From the NCBI GenBank assembly GCA_015680685.1, contig MNCI01007652.1, forward strand, positions 355,793-419,792: 64,000 nucleotides of DNA, written 5' to 3'. Every line of letters starts with the position of its first letter. The stretch's first letter is position 1. The stretch comes from Gnetum montanum. Its lineage: Eukaryota; Streptophyta; Gnetopsida; Gnetales; Gnetaceae. Positions 44,437-55,589 of the stretch are shown one piece after another. A program made the translations under genes and the position numbers. The notes beneath the pieces were generated by a model, which worked only from the letters and a program-made list of their open reading frames with translations, made no database searches and had not been told where the DNA came from.

Positions 44437-45772
44437 ATTAAAATGGGGGATATCCCCCATAACTAAACAGTTGAGCATGGAAAGGATTAAAAAATGAAAG
44501 ATGAGGATCCTTGCATGTTGGAAACATTGGAACTTGGTCATACTTACCCCATTGGGGTTCACACACTTGATTGTAGTAAGCGTAGTGGGGTAATTTATAA
44601 GATGTGGTTTCCTAGTAAAGAGTTGATCCACTATGATACTGGGGACCGTAAGATAGTATGCAAGGATTAGGATGTCGCTCTCCATAGCTGTATTCACTGG
44701 GCCATATGGTCGTTGGAGTGTTAATTGGTGGCCCTGATGAAGTGACATGAGGCCATGGGTTTGAAGAGAAGGGTGCACCAAAGTGTTGAACTTGTGCTGA
44801 GTTGGGGAATGCAGTGGCCTTGGAATTTTATTGTCCCTTCCTATGGTCATATCTAAAGAAGGGATGCCTTCTATGTTGAGGAGGTCTCTCATTGCTATTG
44901 GCAATAGTAGCACAAGTAATGTTCATGGGTTGTTGCTATGATGCAGACACTTCAGGAATAGTTGGTGGCAATGTAGAAGGAGGGAAAGGATGAGAACGTT
45001 GAAATTTGGGAGAATTGTAAGGTACATAAGGCGGTGGTTGTGTTAAGGACATGGGTTGATAGTATTGAGGAGAATGGTAATGCAGTGAGATAGAGTATGT
45101 TGATCCAGTTGGGGAAACAGGATGTTGAACTAGATAAGCATTTAGATTCGGATGATACGAAGGGTGTCTCTAGTTTAGGGGTGGTTTCCCCCACGATTGG
45201 GATTGTTGCCATTGTGATCGAGCACAGTATCTCTGTATGAACTCTGGATGTAACGTGTTTCCCCAATGCTCATATAAATGTAGAAAGATTGGGCATTGGC
45301 CCTTGGGGTCATCGTACAGGAAAATGTTGCATTCATACATATGATTGGCAGTTGAGCCCTTATCTTCCTCATCCCTTCTTTCTAATTATCTAATGATATG
45401 TTGTCTTGCTTCTCAGGTTGTCAAAAATCTATCTCCAATAATATTAATATATTCTCCACACTTTTTATGCATCCATTCCAGCTTGGAAAAGTTGTTTAAA
45501 TCAAGCTTGGGTAGGCGGCTCTCTTTACGATGCCTACGGGAGATTCGAACAACCTCTTGTATTTGTGTTAGGCTTGTAGTGGCCAGTAGGGGTTCATCGT
45601 CATCGAGTAAGTTATGCTTTCATGCGTAGGGATGATTTTTCCTTCATTTATGTTTATAAGAAATCCCCACCTCGGATTGTGTACTCAAATCTTCATTTTC
45701 ATATAGTTCATTGGTTCTCCAATGAACTGCCTCACTAGATGTGGCCTTATTATAGTCTTGTAGAAGAGACAT
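44437..45772 (-). pseudogene. gag of element C with capsid region deleted
   Basis: The ATG at 45772-45770 opens MSLLQDYNKATSSEAVHWRT. Near 45480 the frame passes from LDLNNFSK directly to EWMHKKCGEY. In B these are separated by about 670 bp encoding the whole Retrotrans_gag region. After this come a decayed zinc-knuckle motif (CNIFLYDDPKGQC) and a Pro/Tyr/Ser-rich tail with PTTIWPSEYSYGERH, shared with B. It ends at the palindrome 44443-44460. The protein could not form a capsid by itself. Confidence 0.75.
44443..44460 (-). other. 18-bp perfect palindrome at the gag end of C
   Basis: ATGGGGGATATCCCCCAT is self-complementary over all 18 bases. The B counterpart (14113-14130) differs only at the centre. 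Confidence 0.7.
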
Positions 45773-45889
45773 GATTGTGAAATTGTGTGTGAATTTGTAT
45801 GTGACTTTTTATAATTAATTATTTTTTTCTAAAAAATATATCGTTAATTCCTATATAGCGACCTTGTATGATATAACTAATCTAGATAA

Positions 45890-45917
45890 CTAGCACCGTC
45901 CCTGGAAACGACACCAA
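45890..45917 (-). other. Primer binding site of C
   Basis: The minus strand reads TTGGTGTCGTTTCCAGGGAC directly after the LTR end, matching the tRNA-Asp-complementary site with several substitutions. GGTGCTAGTTATCTAGATTA follows, as in B after its PBS. Confidence 0.75.
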
Positions 45918-46534
45918 TGANNAGAATGAGGTGTATGATGTGTTCCTATACTAATGCTACTCCTGGGTATGATGGTAAATAATAATAATAATATCAAGTA
46001 AACTAGGAGAGAGAGAGAGAGAATCTAAGCTAGCCTAAGTGTGATGAGCATCTGTTCCTTAATCATCCATACACATCTTGGACTTCGTGCACGACTACCA
46101 CTTGGATTACCAAGCGCATGGCCTAAGTACGCTACTGGGTTATCAAGTAGTCACACTTGAATGCTCATGATTAAGTCATCCTCATTCCGCATTACTAGGA
46201 GATAAGGGTGAGAGATATTAATTAAGAAAGCAGTAAATAACAATTAAATAAATAATTAAAATAAGTGAATGTTGCAAGGATGAAGTAATCTCAATCTTTA
46301 TTTCCGGTCATGTGCATGTCCAAGTATGTCACACTCGAATAAGGATGCCGTATAATTACAATCACCACATTGCAGGCATACACTAGGAGAGAAGGGTTGA
46401 GAGAGAAACTAATGCAAAAAAGAAACTTAAATTTTACAACTCTAACCTCTAATGCTTACCAAATCTATCTACCTCTTATTTATAGATGAGGAGACAGGCT
46501 ATGATATTGTGGCCAACAACATGATAACTCATCA
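45918..46534 (-). repeat. 5' LTR of C, shortened by an assembly gap
   Basis: It runs from TGA at 45918, then two N (45921-45922), then continues at AGAATGAGGTGTATGATG, which corresponds to 38937 in the other LTR. About 166 bp of U5-side sequence is therefore absent. The outer end is ACTCATCA at 46534 (TGATGAGTT on the minus strand). Confidence 0.85.
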
Positions 46535-46539
46535 CATGA
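46535..46539 (+). repeat. Target-site duplication of C, right copy (CATGA)
   Basis: It is identical to 38757-38761. F gag resumes here. Confidence 0.88.
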
Positions 46540-48430
46540 CAAAGGAAAGAAGACATCTCAAATAGCTATATTGGAAGAAAAAGAAGATGCTATATTCAAA
46601 ACTAAAAAAATCTATCAAACTCATGAATCTCATTATCAAACTCTAATCATATGCATTGAAGATCCTGTTAAAATAAAATTGCATTTAGCTCTTATATAAA
46701 TCCCTAGAAGAAAGAAAAAGGACACTAGACTTAGGAGGAATTTAAGGCCTAAGACCTCTAATGAATCCAAAAGAGATGAATCAAGGCATGACAAAAGAAG
46801 GGAAGAAGAAAGAATATGAGAGACATGCACACAAAAGAAGGCATCCTAATGAAAAGGAAGATAACCATGTTAAAAGAAGAGAAATGATTAGACATGAGGG
46901 GAGAGAGCATCATGAACATGAGAGGGGTCATCACTACAATAACGCTTATGAACTCAAAGACTATGAAGAATCCCTAGTGGCCACTTGCAACATGATCAAC
47001 ATTAGGGAAGCTATGTATATCCCTACCATGCATTTAAGGCATAGTCACATCAAGTGACTTGATGTGAATAATATTCCAAAATTCCAAGATGGATACAATG
47101 TAGATACACAATACCATCTTCAATTCTTCCAATATGCCTATGCTCTACAAAACATAGAGAATGATTGGAAGAAGTTAAAGTTGTTTTCTAGAAAAATCAT
47201 AAAGAAAGCAAAGAGTTGGTACAAATTGTTAGAACTAGAATTAATTTGAAGATGGAATACCATGCTAGAAATATTCAATGATAACTATCAAACCTAATCT
47301 AGAGTGTAAAATTTGAGAAAAAAAATCCAAGGATGGAAACAAGGGACACATGAATCCCTTTATGTAGTAATGGATAGGTACTACTCCTTATTGCATAGGT
47401 GGCTAGGCCATAGATTTTGTCAATAGGAACATATATGACATATCATTGATGGGCTAAGGAACAAGATAAGAAAAATCAGTTGGGTTTATGCCTAAGGAAG
47501 ATTATCCAAAATGACAACTCATTAGATCCAAAGGCAAATAGACCAATTGGTGAAAGAGGAAGAAGAGATAAGGAAAAGGGAATTAGTTGAAGAATATATC
47601 AGAGATCTAGCAATCAGAAAAAGGGATGTAAGGATATGTGAATCACAAGAAGAAGAAACACTAGAGGATATGATCCAATGGAAAACTCTACCTATCTAGA
47701 AATTAGTCAATGATATTGCAATAAAGGTAGAGAAAATGTGTGATTTTGTAGATGAGAAGGTTGCGATAGCACTAAACATAGTAGATGAAAGGACTAAACA
47801 AGCCTTTAATTAAAGTAAGGAGAAAAAGAGAAAAAGAGACAATGGACATGAAAACTATAAAAATAAAGGGAAATTTGCTATGGTGAATAAAGTAATGAAC
47901 TCAAGTTTAGAAGATGATGAAGGGTGTAAGGTATGTTAATATTAACATCTTAAGGGATGTTATCTTGTTATGGCCCACTTACAAGAGTCTAGGGCATATG
48001 CACTTAATTTAAAATTTGTTAAGAAAAAGATGCCTAGGTGATTATCTTGTCCAAAAAGTGACTTTAGATAGCCCTACTAGAAATCATACTATTTAAGTAT
48101 GGATTTTCCTTAACTACAAGAACAATACCAAAGTAGTGACAATAGCCACAAGCAGGGGGAATGCCACCACCAAGATAGCAGTATTCATATAGGAAACTTA
48201 ATCCCTATGGATACTATGTATAATGTCCAATCTCTTCTAGAAATACTTTTGTCCATACTACCCACTAGAGTACTACAAACCTACTACCTCATGCATGGAT
48301 CCCAATTATTACATATCCCAACTAGCATTTGGTCCCTCATACCAAGTTCCCAACCCATTACCACTAGTATTGCCACCAATCATGTAAGGAGAACTCTAGT
48401 TGAGGGAAAAAATGATTTCCAACAATAAAC
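46540..48430 (+). pseudogene. gag of F, main part
   Basis: The charged stretch EGREHHEHERGHHYN matches the His/Arg-rich segment of K gag. The capsid-like region at about 47050-47480 reads NNIPKFQDGYNVDTQYHLQF, QNIENDWKKLKLFSRK, GWKQGTHESLYVVMDRYYSL and HIIDGLRNKIR, closely parallel to B. A coiled helix KLVNDIAIKVEKMCDFVDEK and a knuckle-like CKVC..HLKGCY (about 47930-47960) follow, then a Tyr/Pro-rich tail. It is broken by many stops. Confidence 0.7.
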
Positions 48431-48529
48431 TCTAGTTGTCTTCTATGTTAATTAGCATATATTACTTGCCTATCCTAGGAATCGTGTAACCAATTTTGAA
48501 TCTTAGGAGCCTACTTTATTATGTGTGTC

Positions 48530-49300
48530 ATCACATCTATTCTTACTTGATGGAAATTCTTAATGACATTCAACATGGCTTGCCATATAACATCTCATAT
48601 GGTTCTACTTGAAAACTCTCTTGATAGCTATTCCAATAAGTAAACTTATCCAATGGAAGCATTTGATCTCAACTGTCTTGGTATGATAATGCACAAGCTC
48701 TTAACATATCCTCAAGAACTAAATTAGCTCACTTAGTCTAGTTATTTGTCTATGGCTGATATGTTGAATTCATATTCAACCTCATTCCCATCTTAGCATG
48801 AATTTCTTGCTGAAATCTCAATGTAAACTAAACATCTAAGTCATTAATAATATTTTCCAACATATCATATAATTGTACTATTTTAGTAATAAATAAATCA
48901 ACAAAAATATCCACACTCATTGGTTCTCAAGTAGCTTGAAAATGTGTATACTTTGTTAATAGATCAATAATAATAACAATAGCACCATGACCACTTAGAA
49001 TTCTCAACAACCAAAAAATGAAAATCATACTAATAACATCTCACTTTCACCAAGGAATCTCTTGGAGATGCAAGTATTTATTTAGCCTATAATTTTATAC
49101 CTTTCCTTGCTAATAAATCAAACATCTATAAATATAATCATCCACTACTCTCTTCATTCTTGGATACTAGTGCATGTATTTCAAACTCTAGTACATCTTC
49201 TCATGACTTAGATGTAATCATAAAGCCTCTAGAACACATACTACTTGACCATTTTATGGTAATAAATCCTAATTGTTCATCAAGAAAAATCCATTAGTGG
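48530..49300 (-). pseudogene. Integrase remnant of G
   Basis: At about 48790-48585 the minus strand reads NSTYQPXTNNXTKXANLVLE, DMLRACALSYQDSXDQMLPL, FTYWNSYQESF and EPYEMLYGKPC. This matches the gypsy integrase core pattern (STAFHPQTDGQTERVNQ.LEDMLRAC...L.EFAYN.S...PFE.LYGR.C). The upstream zinc-binding HHCC region is not resolved. Confidence 0.75.
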
Positions 49301-49399
49301 TAACTTACTATCTTAGCTTGAGGTATCATAGATCATACTATTGCTACTCTAAAATCTCATCATACACTTAATTGGATGGATAGACTATTAAGCTTGCTT

Positions 49400-50030
49400 T
49401 CACTCTACTTGGTGCATGTGCTACTTGATTATTCTTGTTAGGTATATATTTGAAGATGAAATCAAAATATGCTAATAACTAAACCTACCTATGTTAAAAT
49501 AGATTCATTTATTACTAACTCATAAGGTACAAGAGACTCTTATGATTAGCCCATATAGTTACCTACTCTCCATATAGGCAATGCCACAAAATATTTAATG
49601 TAAACACCATTGCACCCAACTCTAAATCAGACATCAAGTACTGTGCCTCATGTTGCTTTACTTGATGAGAAGCATAGGTTAGACAATTTCTCTCTTACAA
49701 TAACAAATAACCAAACACATCACTAGATTCATTTGTACACATATTATGCAAATGACTTGGTGTGAGCAATATTTGTATTAGGGTTGCATCCACTTATGCT
49801 TAAACTCATTAGTTGTAGCCTATAAGCTAAGTTCCATGCAAAAATGATCTCCTTCCTCAATAAACATTTTAGAGGAGATGCTATCTTAGAGAACTTCTTC
49901 ATAAATAAGTGGTAATAACTTGCCAAAGTAAAAAACCTCCAAACATATACTATAGATTGTGGCACTAGAAAATCATATATAATTGTTATATTTGCTAGAT
50001 ATATAAAAATATCAACCCTAAATGGCACAC
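49400..50030 (-). pseudogene. RT C-terminus and RNase H remnant of G
   Basis: An open segment (50028-49744) contains RFFTLASYYHLFMKKFSKIA with SPLKCLLRK, the gypsy RT/RNase H connection. Further on, QHEAQYLMSDLELGAMVFTL, WHCLYGE and ANHKSLLYL match the RNase H region, with SDLE retained, then YIPNKNNQVAHAPSR-like remains. Confidence 0.75.
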
Positions 50031-50099
50031 ATTCTAGAAACTAGATTTCTATATGCCAAAATGAATGCATTGATAATTGAGCATATAATTAATACTTCA

Positions 50100-50620
50100 T
50101 CAAGGTTTGCAATACCATTCATAAGTGCTAATCATGTAACTACTCATTAAAGGAATTAGAATATAATCTATAAAAGTAATCATAAAATAACCCAAATATG
50201 GTTACAACACATTATTCGTAAGATGCATGAAGATGGATGGTGCATTCATTAGTCCAAATAGAAGTAATAGAAAATCATAATAACCATACTAGGTTGGAAT
50301 GTTGTCTTTAACACATCTTACTCTTGAAATCATACTTGAAGGTACAAAAATATAAGATTAATCTTTGAGAATACCTAAACTTTTATAAGCTAATTGAAAA
50401 AGTTATCAATGCATGAAAATAAATACTTATTCTTTATGTTCACCTAGTTGAGTTTCTTATAATTGACACACAACCATAGAATACCATCCTTCTTCCTAAC
50501 AATCAACATGAGCACACTTCATAATGATACATTAGGTTGAATGAGACATCTTCCCATCAACCCTAACAACTAGATCTTCAATAATAATTACTCCCTTGGA
50601 GGATTCTTATGTTGAGCCTT
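50100..50620 (-). pseudogene. Reverse transcriptase remnant of G
   Basis: Minus-strand reading gives LIVRKKDGILWLCVNYK (for VRKKDGTLRLCVDYR) and YYDFLLLLFGLMNAPSIFMH (for YEFLVMPFGLTNAPATFM). The catalytic box reads FIDYIL instead of F/Y-x-DD. The second catalytic Asp is therefore lost, in addition to many stops. Confidence 0.75.
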
Positions 50621-51299
50621 CAAAATTGGCTCTATACCTAGCTTGAGCTCAATCTTAATCTCAATCTCATGTCTTAGTAGGAATCATGGTAACTTTATCT
50701 AGAACACACTTGGAAACTCCTAGACTTTAGAAATATGATTAATATCAACTATTTTAAATCTATACACTAAGGTCATATAGCATCCATACCCTTTCCAAAG
50801 CATCATGTGAAATACTCTACAGGATATCAACATATGTTTTACTAATTGTAATTGAGTTTACATCTCAACCTATGTGCCATCTACTATATGCAACCTTATG
50901 AGCTTCTATTGATAATTCAAATGGACATTGAACTATAACTAGTAGTACATGCCTAATCCTAAATGAAGTCCATGACATGAAAATCACTATTCCACTATTC
51001 ATCCAATAAATCTATCAACACAACTTTGCATACCTAATTAACTTAGGTATCATGATTTCCAATAGAGCATACCACATAATCTAGGATGGAGAGATTGATA
51101 CTCAAGTTCTAATTAACAAAATATTAAGATCTACAAATGAATCACTAGCATCAAAAACAAATAAAATTACCATAGAATGGTGTGAGATCATACCTCCTAT
51201 CTTCATCATAGCATTGAAATACATGTTAATAGTTGGTTCATTAGAGTGTACATCCATCCTTGGATCCTCTACCTTGTTCCTTCTAGCTATGTTTTAAGT

Positions 51300-51950
51300 A
51301 CACCTCATTCATCCTATCTTAGATGTATCTTAGATGGTCTCTATTCTTGGCCACCTTCTTAGCAATATTTGGCTCAATATCTTAAATAGGCACATGCAAA
51401 GTAGTTTTGATAATCCCTTTACAAATGTCTATGTTATTCATAGCCAGGGTAGATCCATTAGTTGACTACCTTTGTCACTTTCCATTATCTCCAAAAGCAT
51501 TCCTAGAGTGTTCAAACTTATCTTTGAGTGGTGGTCCTCTTTTTTATCATTGCCTATTGTTTGATGTGTTGCATATACCTCCTAAATTATCTTCAAATCC
51601 ATTGCTATAAATTTAGCATCAATAAAGTATGTTACCTTGAGCGGTAAAATTTGGTCCTTCAATAAGGGCTTGAATCCTTTGACAAAGATCACTCGAGGCA
51701 TACTAGCCATCCTCATATATGAGACCTAGGTACTCAACTTGAAGAAATGAGCATCATACTCTACTATTGACCAATTTTCATGAAATAATAGATAGAACTA
51801 TTTCTAAAGTCCATGTAACATTCCTATTAATTATCTAGAAACTTCTATAAATAAATAATAGAAATGCTATAAAATTCCAAGGATTTGGATTGAACCTTGA
51901 TTTACTAATCTAGGAAGTAGCTATAAAATAATTAAAAATCATCAATTATA
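51300..51950 (-). pseudogene. gag remnant of G
   Basis: The minus strand reads SIVEYDAHFFKLS, FVKGFKPLLKDQILPLK and FIDAKFIAMDL. This is the gag pattern of chromovirus-like gypsy elements (SV.EY...F..LS......F..GL.P......). Confidence 0.55.
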
Positions 51951-52427
51951 AGCAAAAATAAAGTAGAGAAACCTAGCTTAATAAAATTCCTTATTGCTTG
52001 CATAAATAATTAAATAAAATTAATTTAAATAAAAATTGGAATTAGAGTAGCTATAAAAATATAGATGTAAAAAAATTAATGAGTTATATATCATTAAAAA
52101 GCACACAAAATAGTAATTCCAATGACACTTGTTTCACCTCAATCAGACATCTAGAAATAAAAATATTTNTGTCATGATTCAAATGGCATTGATAGTAATT
52201 TCATATCTATCATAATTTATTATTTATTTATAAAAATAACTCTATTGCTCAAATATCCAAAAAGTGTACAAGGTTTCTATTTTATGAAAATAAAAAAAAT
52301 ACAAGAATTATTTTTCAAGTTTAGAGGGTTTATCTTGTATAGAATTGATCCACCTTTTATTTTTTATCTCTCATATGATATTTCCATAGATACTCTTGGC
52401 TCTTTTCATTGAAATGCGTTAATCAGT

Positions 52428-52569
52428 GTTATGGATAAAGTTGGCGTTACCGAAATATGACTGGTAATGGCCTCTCAGGAAAGTCAACGTTAGTCAACGT
52501 TATGGTTAAAGTTGGCGTTACCGAAATATGATTGGTAATGGCCTCTTGGACAAACAAGCCAACAAAGTT
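52428..52569 (+). repeat. 71-bp tandem duplication
   Basis: GTTATGGATAAAGTTGGCGT and following bases through TGGTAATGGCCTCT repeat with a 71-base offset (copies start at 52428 and 52499), nearly identical. GC content is higher than in the surroundings. Confidence 0.85.
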
Positions 52570-54037
52570 TCTAATTAAATATTCAAATATTTTTTGAAGT
52601 CCAAAAATGCCACAAATTATCAAAAAATTAAAATATTTTATATTTTATACAAGCATCTTTGAAGGCTAGGTCTTGGTTACGCTCAATGCTAAAAAAACTA
52701 TAATAATAGGTATTTAGAATAACCTCGTTACTAACATTAGATTATCCTATTAAATATTTAATATCCAAAAATGTCAAAAAAGTTCAAATATTATATATTT
52801 GATTTAAGCATCTCTAAAGGATAAGTCTTAGTTATCCTCACTACCAAAGGAATATACCAACAAGTCTTGAAAAAACCTTCCTACTAATATTGAATTATCC
52901 TTGTGATCCTAAAAAAGTCACTCATGGTTAGGTCTTGGTAATAGCCTCACTATTAACATTCTTAGAGCTGAGGCACACAAATGATCAAAAAGATATATCT
53001 TAATTATGTCTTACCACACACCACTAGACTTAATTGCTTAGTGCCCTAGTCTTGTCTAGTTTCCCAACTTACATGAACTCACAAATCAAAATCCAACATA
53101 TAAAATCTATCCAAATCCTTGTTCTCATGGGATTGATCTCATTAAGAAACACTCCAATACTACATGCAAATAGGGACATCTAAAAGGTTTGCAACTTCCA
53201 CTATCAACTAAGTAAACTTGGTTATATTATTTATTATTTTATTAGATCCAAAATATTTCCAAAATAACTAATAGTGCATAATATCTAAAATTCTACAAAA
53301 AGTATATTATTATTATTTTTTCTAAACCTTTTATTTAAGTTAATTTTCTAATTTTTCCTACCAACTAATACTCTCATATTTAAACTTTCATAATAAGCAT
53401 ATAAGGAATACAAATCTCATTTTATTTGAATATACTAATAGCTAAAATTTTATCAAGTGCACTACACATACACATATTAAAATCATGTTTGATCATTCCT
53501 CATCATAGTCACATAGTTTAAATGTTAAAACGTTTACAAGATTTCTAACAAATTTAAAATATGACATCTTGAGGACTTGTACTCTAATTCTACTAAACTA
53601 TAGATTAAAACCAAAATTTTTAAATGTCCTAGATATATGAGTAAGCTTAGATCCTAGGTAGGATACCATCCTAAGGTACTTCCTTTACAAAGATAATTTA
53701 TGTAATATTTAATTATATTTAAAAGTAAACTTAGAATTTCACTTTCATAGCAAAAAGTGACAAGTGGTATAGTCTAGGTAGGGTTAGGGCTCAAAATGCT
53801 TCATGAAAAGAGTATTGTATAATTACATGTACATAATAAAAAATAAAATATGCATAGTAAATTAATTATGAAGGCATAATAATTGATAGAAACAAAAACT
53901 TCTAGGGATAATTGGATTTCAACATTTAATCATAAAATATATAGAAGATTTATGATTGAGATCTAATAGTAGTATAAATAAAGGATGTAAAACTTAAACA
54001 AAACATTCTAGCAAGCATATTGTATTCACTTATGTAG

Positions 54038-54063
54038 AACAACAACAACAACAACAACAACAA
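54038..54063 (+). repeat. (AAC)n microsatellite
   Basis: About eight AAC units in a row. Confidence 0.9.
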
Positions 54064-54691
54064 AAATAATAGTAACAATAATAATATAATTTTATTATTT
54101 AGATAATAAAATTAGAACTATCCTATTTAAACATATCTAATATTATAAAATAGTTGAATATATGCATTAAATTAAATAATTAAGGCCATGAAAATTTTAA
54201 GTTGTGACATTTATACTCTCTTAGGTGGTAAAATAATATATAAATGATATTTTCTTTGTTAATTCTGGAAGATTAACCAAGGTTCTTGATGCATTATGTG
54301 ATGATAATAGTTATTGTAGATTTATAATAAAAGAAGACTCTTAACTAATGAAGGCTTGATAGCAATGTGTACATGCATTAGCTTTGTAGTAACAAATTTT
54401 TTAGCATCCCTAACCACTTCATTATTGGAAACATCATAGATGTACACATAAGGTCATGATCCTTGACCTAAGACTTGATATCAATAGAAGTGATTTCAAT
54501 TATTTCTATAGTTTGATTGGTGGAAATAACTATTATCTGCTTATATAAAGGATATTAATAAATATTTATTTCTTTGTTGAGATTCACTAGTTTAATATAT
54601 ATTTTTTCATTGTTCAAAATTTATTTTACTTTTCTCTCTAGCTCCATGCAAAATTTAGCAACATGTTTAAGAGTTTGATGATAATTGTAGT

Positions 54692-54696
54692 ACTAA
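54692..54696 (+). repeat. Target-site duplication of K, left copy (ACTAA)
   Basis: ACTAA precedes the LTR at 54697 and recurs at 58193-58197 after the other LTR. Confidence 0.7.
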
Positions 54697-55567
54697 TGAT
54701 GGGATGCAATATTGCATGGGCCGTGATATTGCGTACGGGATATCACGTTCACCGCGATATCGCATTCCCCGTGATATCGCATATACGATATCGTGTCTTC
54801 CCCTGCTATATCACGTACGCAATATCGCAGTGGGCCACCAAATTTATAAATAAGAGGCGACTCTCCCTTGTTTCTCAGTTTAGGCCTAAACCACAGCGAA
54901 ACTCTGGCAGTTTTACCTATCTAGAGATAGAATAATTTCCATGTGCCCACAGTAGGAGCTCCAAAGTGAACGGATCTTTATTCAAGCAAATATTGTACCT
55001 GAACACAAGTTTGTGTACGAAAATGAAGATGAACTTCTTGGATAAACTTTGCAGTGCATGGACTAGGCTAAATAGGACTTTATTTATTGTTCATCCTTTA
55101 AATGCTTTATTAGTTAGTTAAATCTCTCTCAACCCTTCTCTCCTAGTTAAGTGCATTCAGAACGACCGCTTCAAGCACGTGTGTTACGCTTGGTAATCCT
55201 AGCAACGAATAGCGTTTGGTAATCTTAGAAGGTTGCATTGGTTTAGGGTGTGAATGGTAAGTGGGAACGGATATTGATGCTAGGTTAATTAGGGCTTAGT
55301 TATTTAGTTAAAGTTAGTTAATTAGTCTCTTCATCCTTCACCTCATTAGCATAGGAGATAAAATAGAAAAGATATAAAAATAATATACCTCAGACTTACT
55401 TAACCATACAACCATGAAAAATACAAGTAATTCTAGGAAGACAACGAACGATTAACCTTAAGTGTTCTATGAGGCGTGTAGGCACTTGGTTTGTAGAGTT
55501 TGACCGGATCGCGCATGTAACACTCGTATTCGTATGGTTGAGTGTAGGGGTACCTCGTCACTCATCA
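54697..55567 (+). repeat. Left LTR of K (871 bp), plus orientation
   Basis: It begins TGATGGGATGCAATATTGC and ends CGTCACTCATCA. At least five GATATC/GATATT palindromes lie at 54722-54826, then TATAAATA at 54845-54852. This is the densest palindrome cluster in the window. Confidence 0.85.
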
Positions 55568-55589
55568 TTTCGAATTCATCATTTGTGGA

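Larger units (their letters stand above)
38762..46534 (-). mobile_element. Element C, complete non-autonomous gypsy-type LTR retrotransposon with ORF2
   Basis: LTRs at 38762-39544 and 45918-46534 (assembly-shortened) are in direct orientation with a perfect TSD, CATGA. Minus-strand order: 5' LTR, PBS, gag (capsid region deleted), hairpin, ORFx, conserved block, internal GATATC/TATA promoter, intron, ORF2 of 929 codons in one frame, purine tract, 3' LTR. There is no RT, RNase H or integrase anywhere. It is inserted in the gag of element F. It is the best preserved example of the ORF2-bearing family in this window. Confidence 0.9.
37385..48450 (+). mobile_element. Element F, LTR plus gag, split by element C
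   Basis: It consists of a 5' LTR (37385-38247), a PBS, and gag starting at 38391 that stops at the C insertion point (38761) and resumes at 46540 up to about 48430. The 3' half is missing. Beyond about 48530 the sequence is the minus-strand pol of element G. It is close to D in its LTR. Confidence 0.7.
48530..51950 (-). mobile_element. Element G, decayed autonomous-type Ty3/gypsy element (gag-pol)
   Basis: Minus-strand order from right to left: gag, protease region (not resolved), RT, RNase H, integrase. This is the gypsy gene order. LTRs were not found. The left end abuts F gag remnants at about 48450-48530. The gag is of a different type from that of the A/B/C group, so G is not an obvious partner for them. 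Confidence 0.7.
51951..54691. other. AT-rich DNA without gene
   Basis: No gene is seen. It holds a 71-bp tandem duplication (52428-52569), a single N at 52169 and an (AAC)n microsatellite at 54038-54063. Confidence 0.5.
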
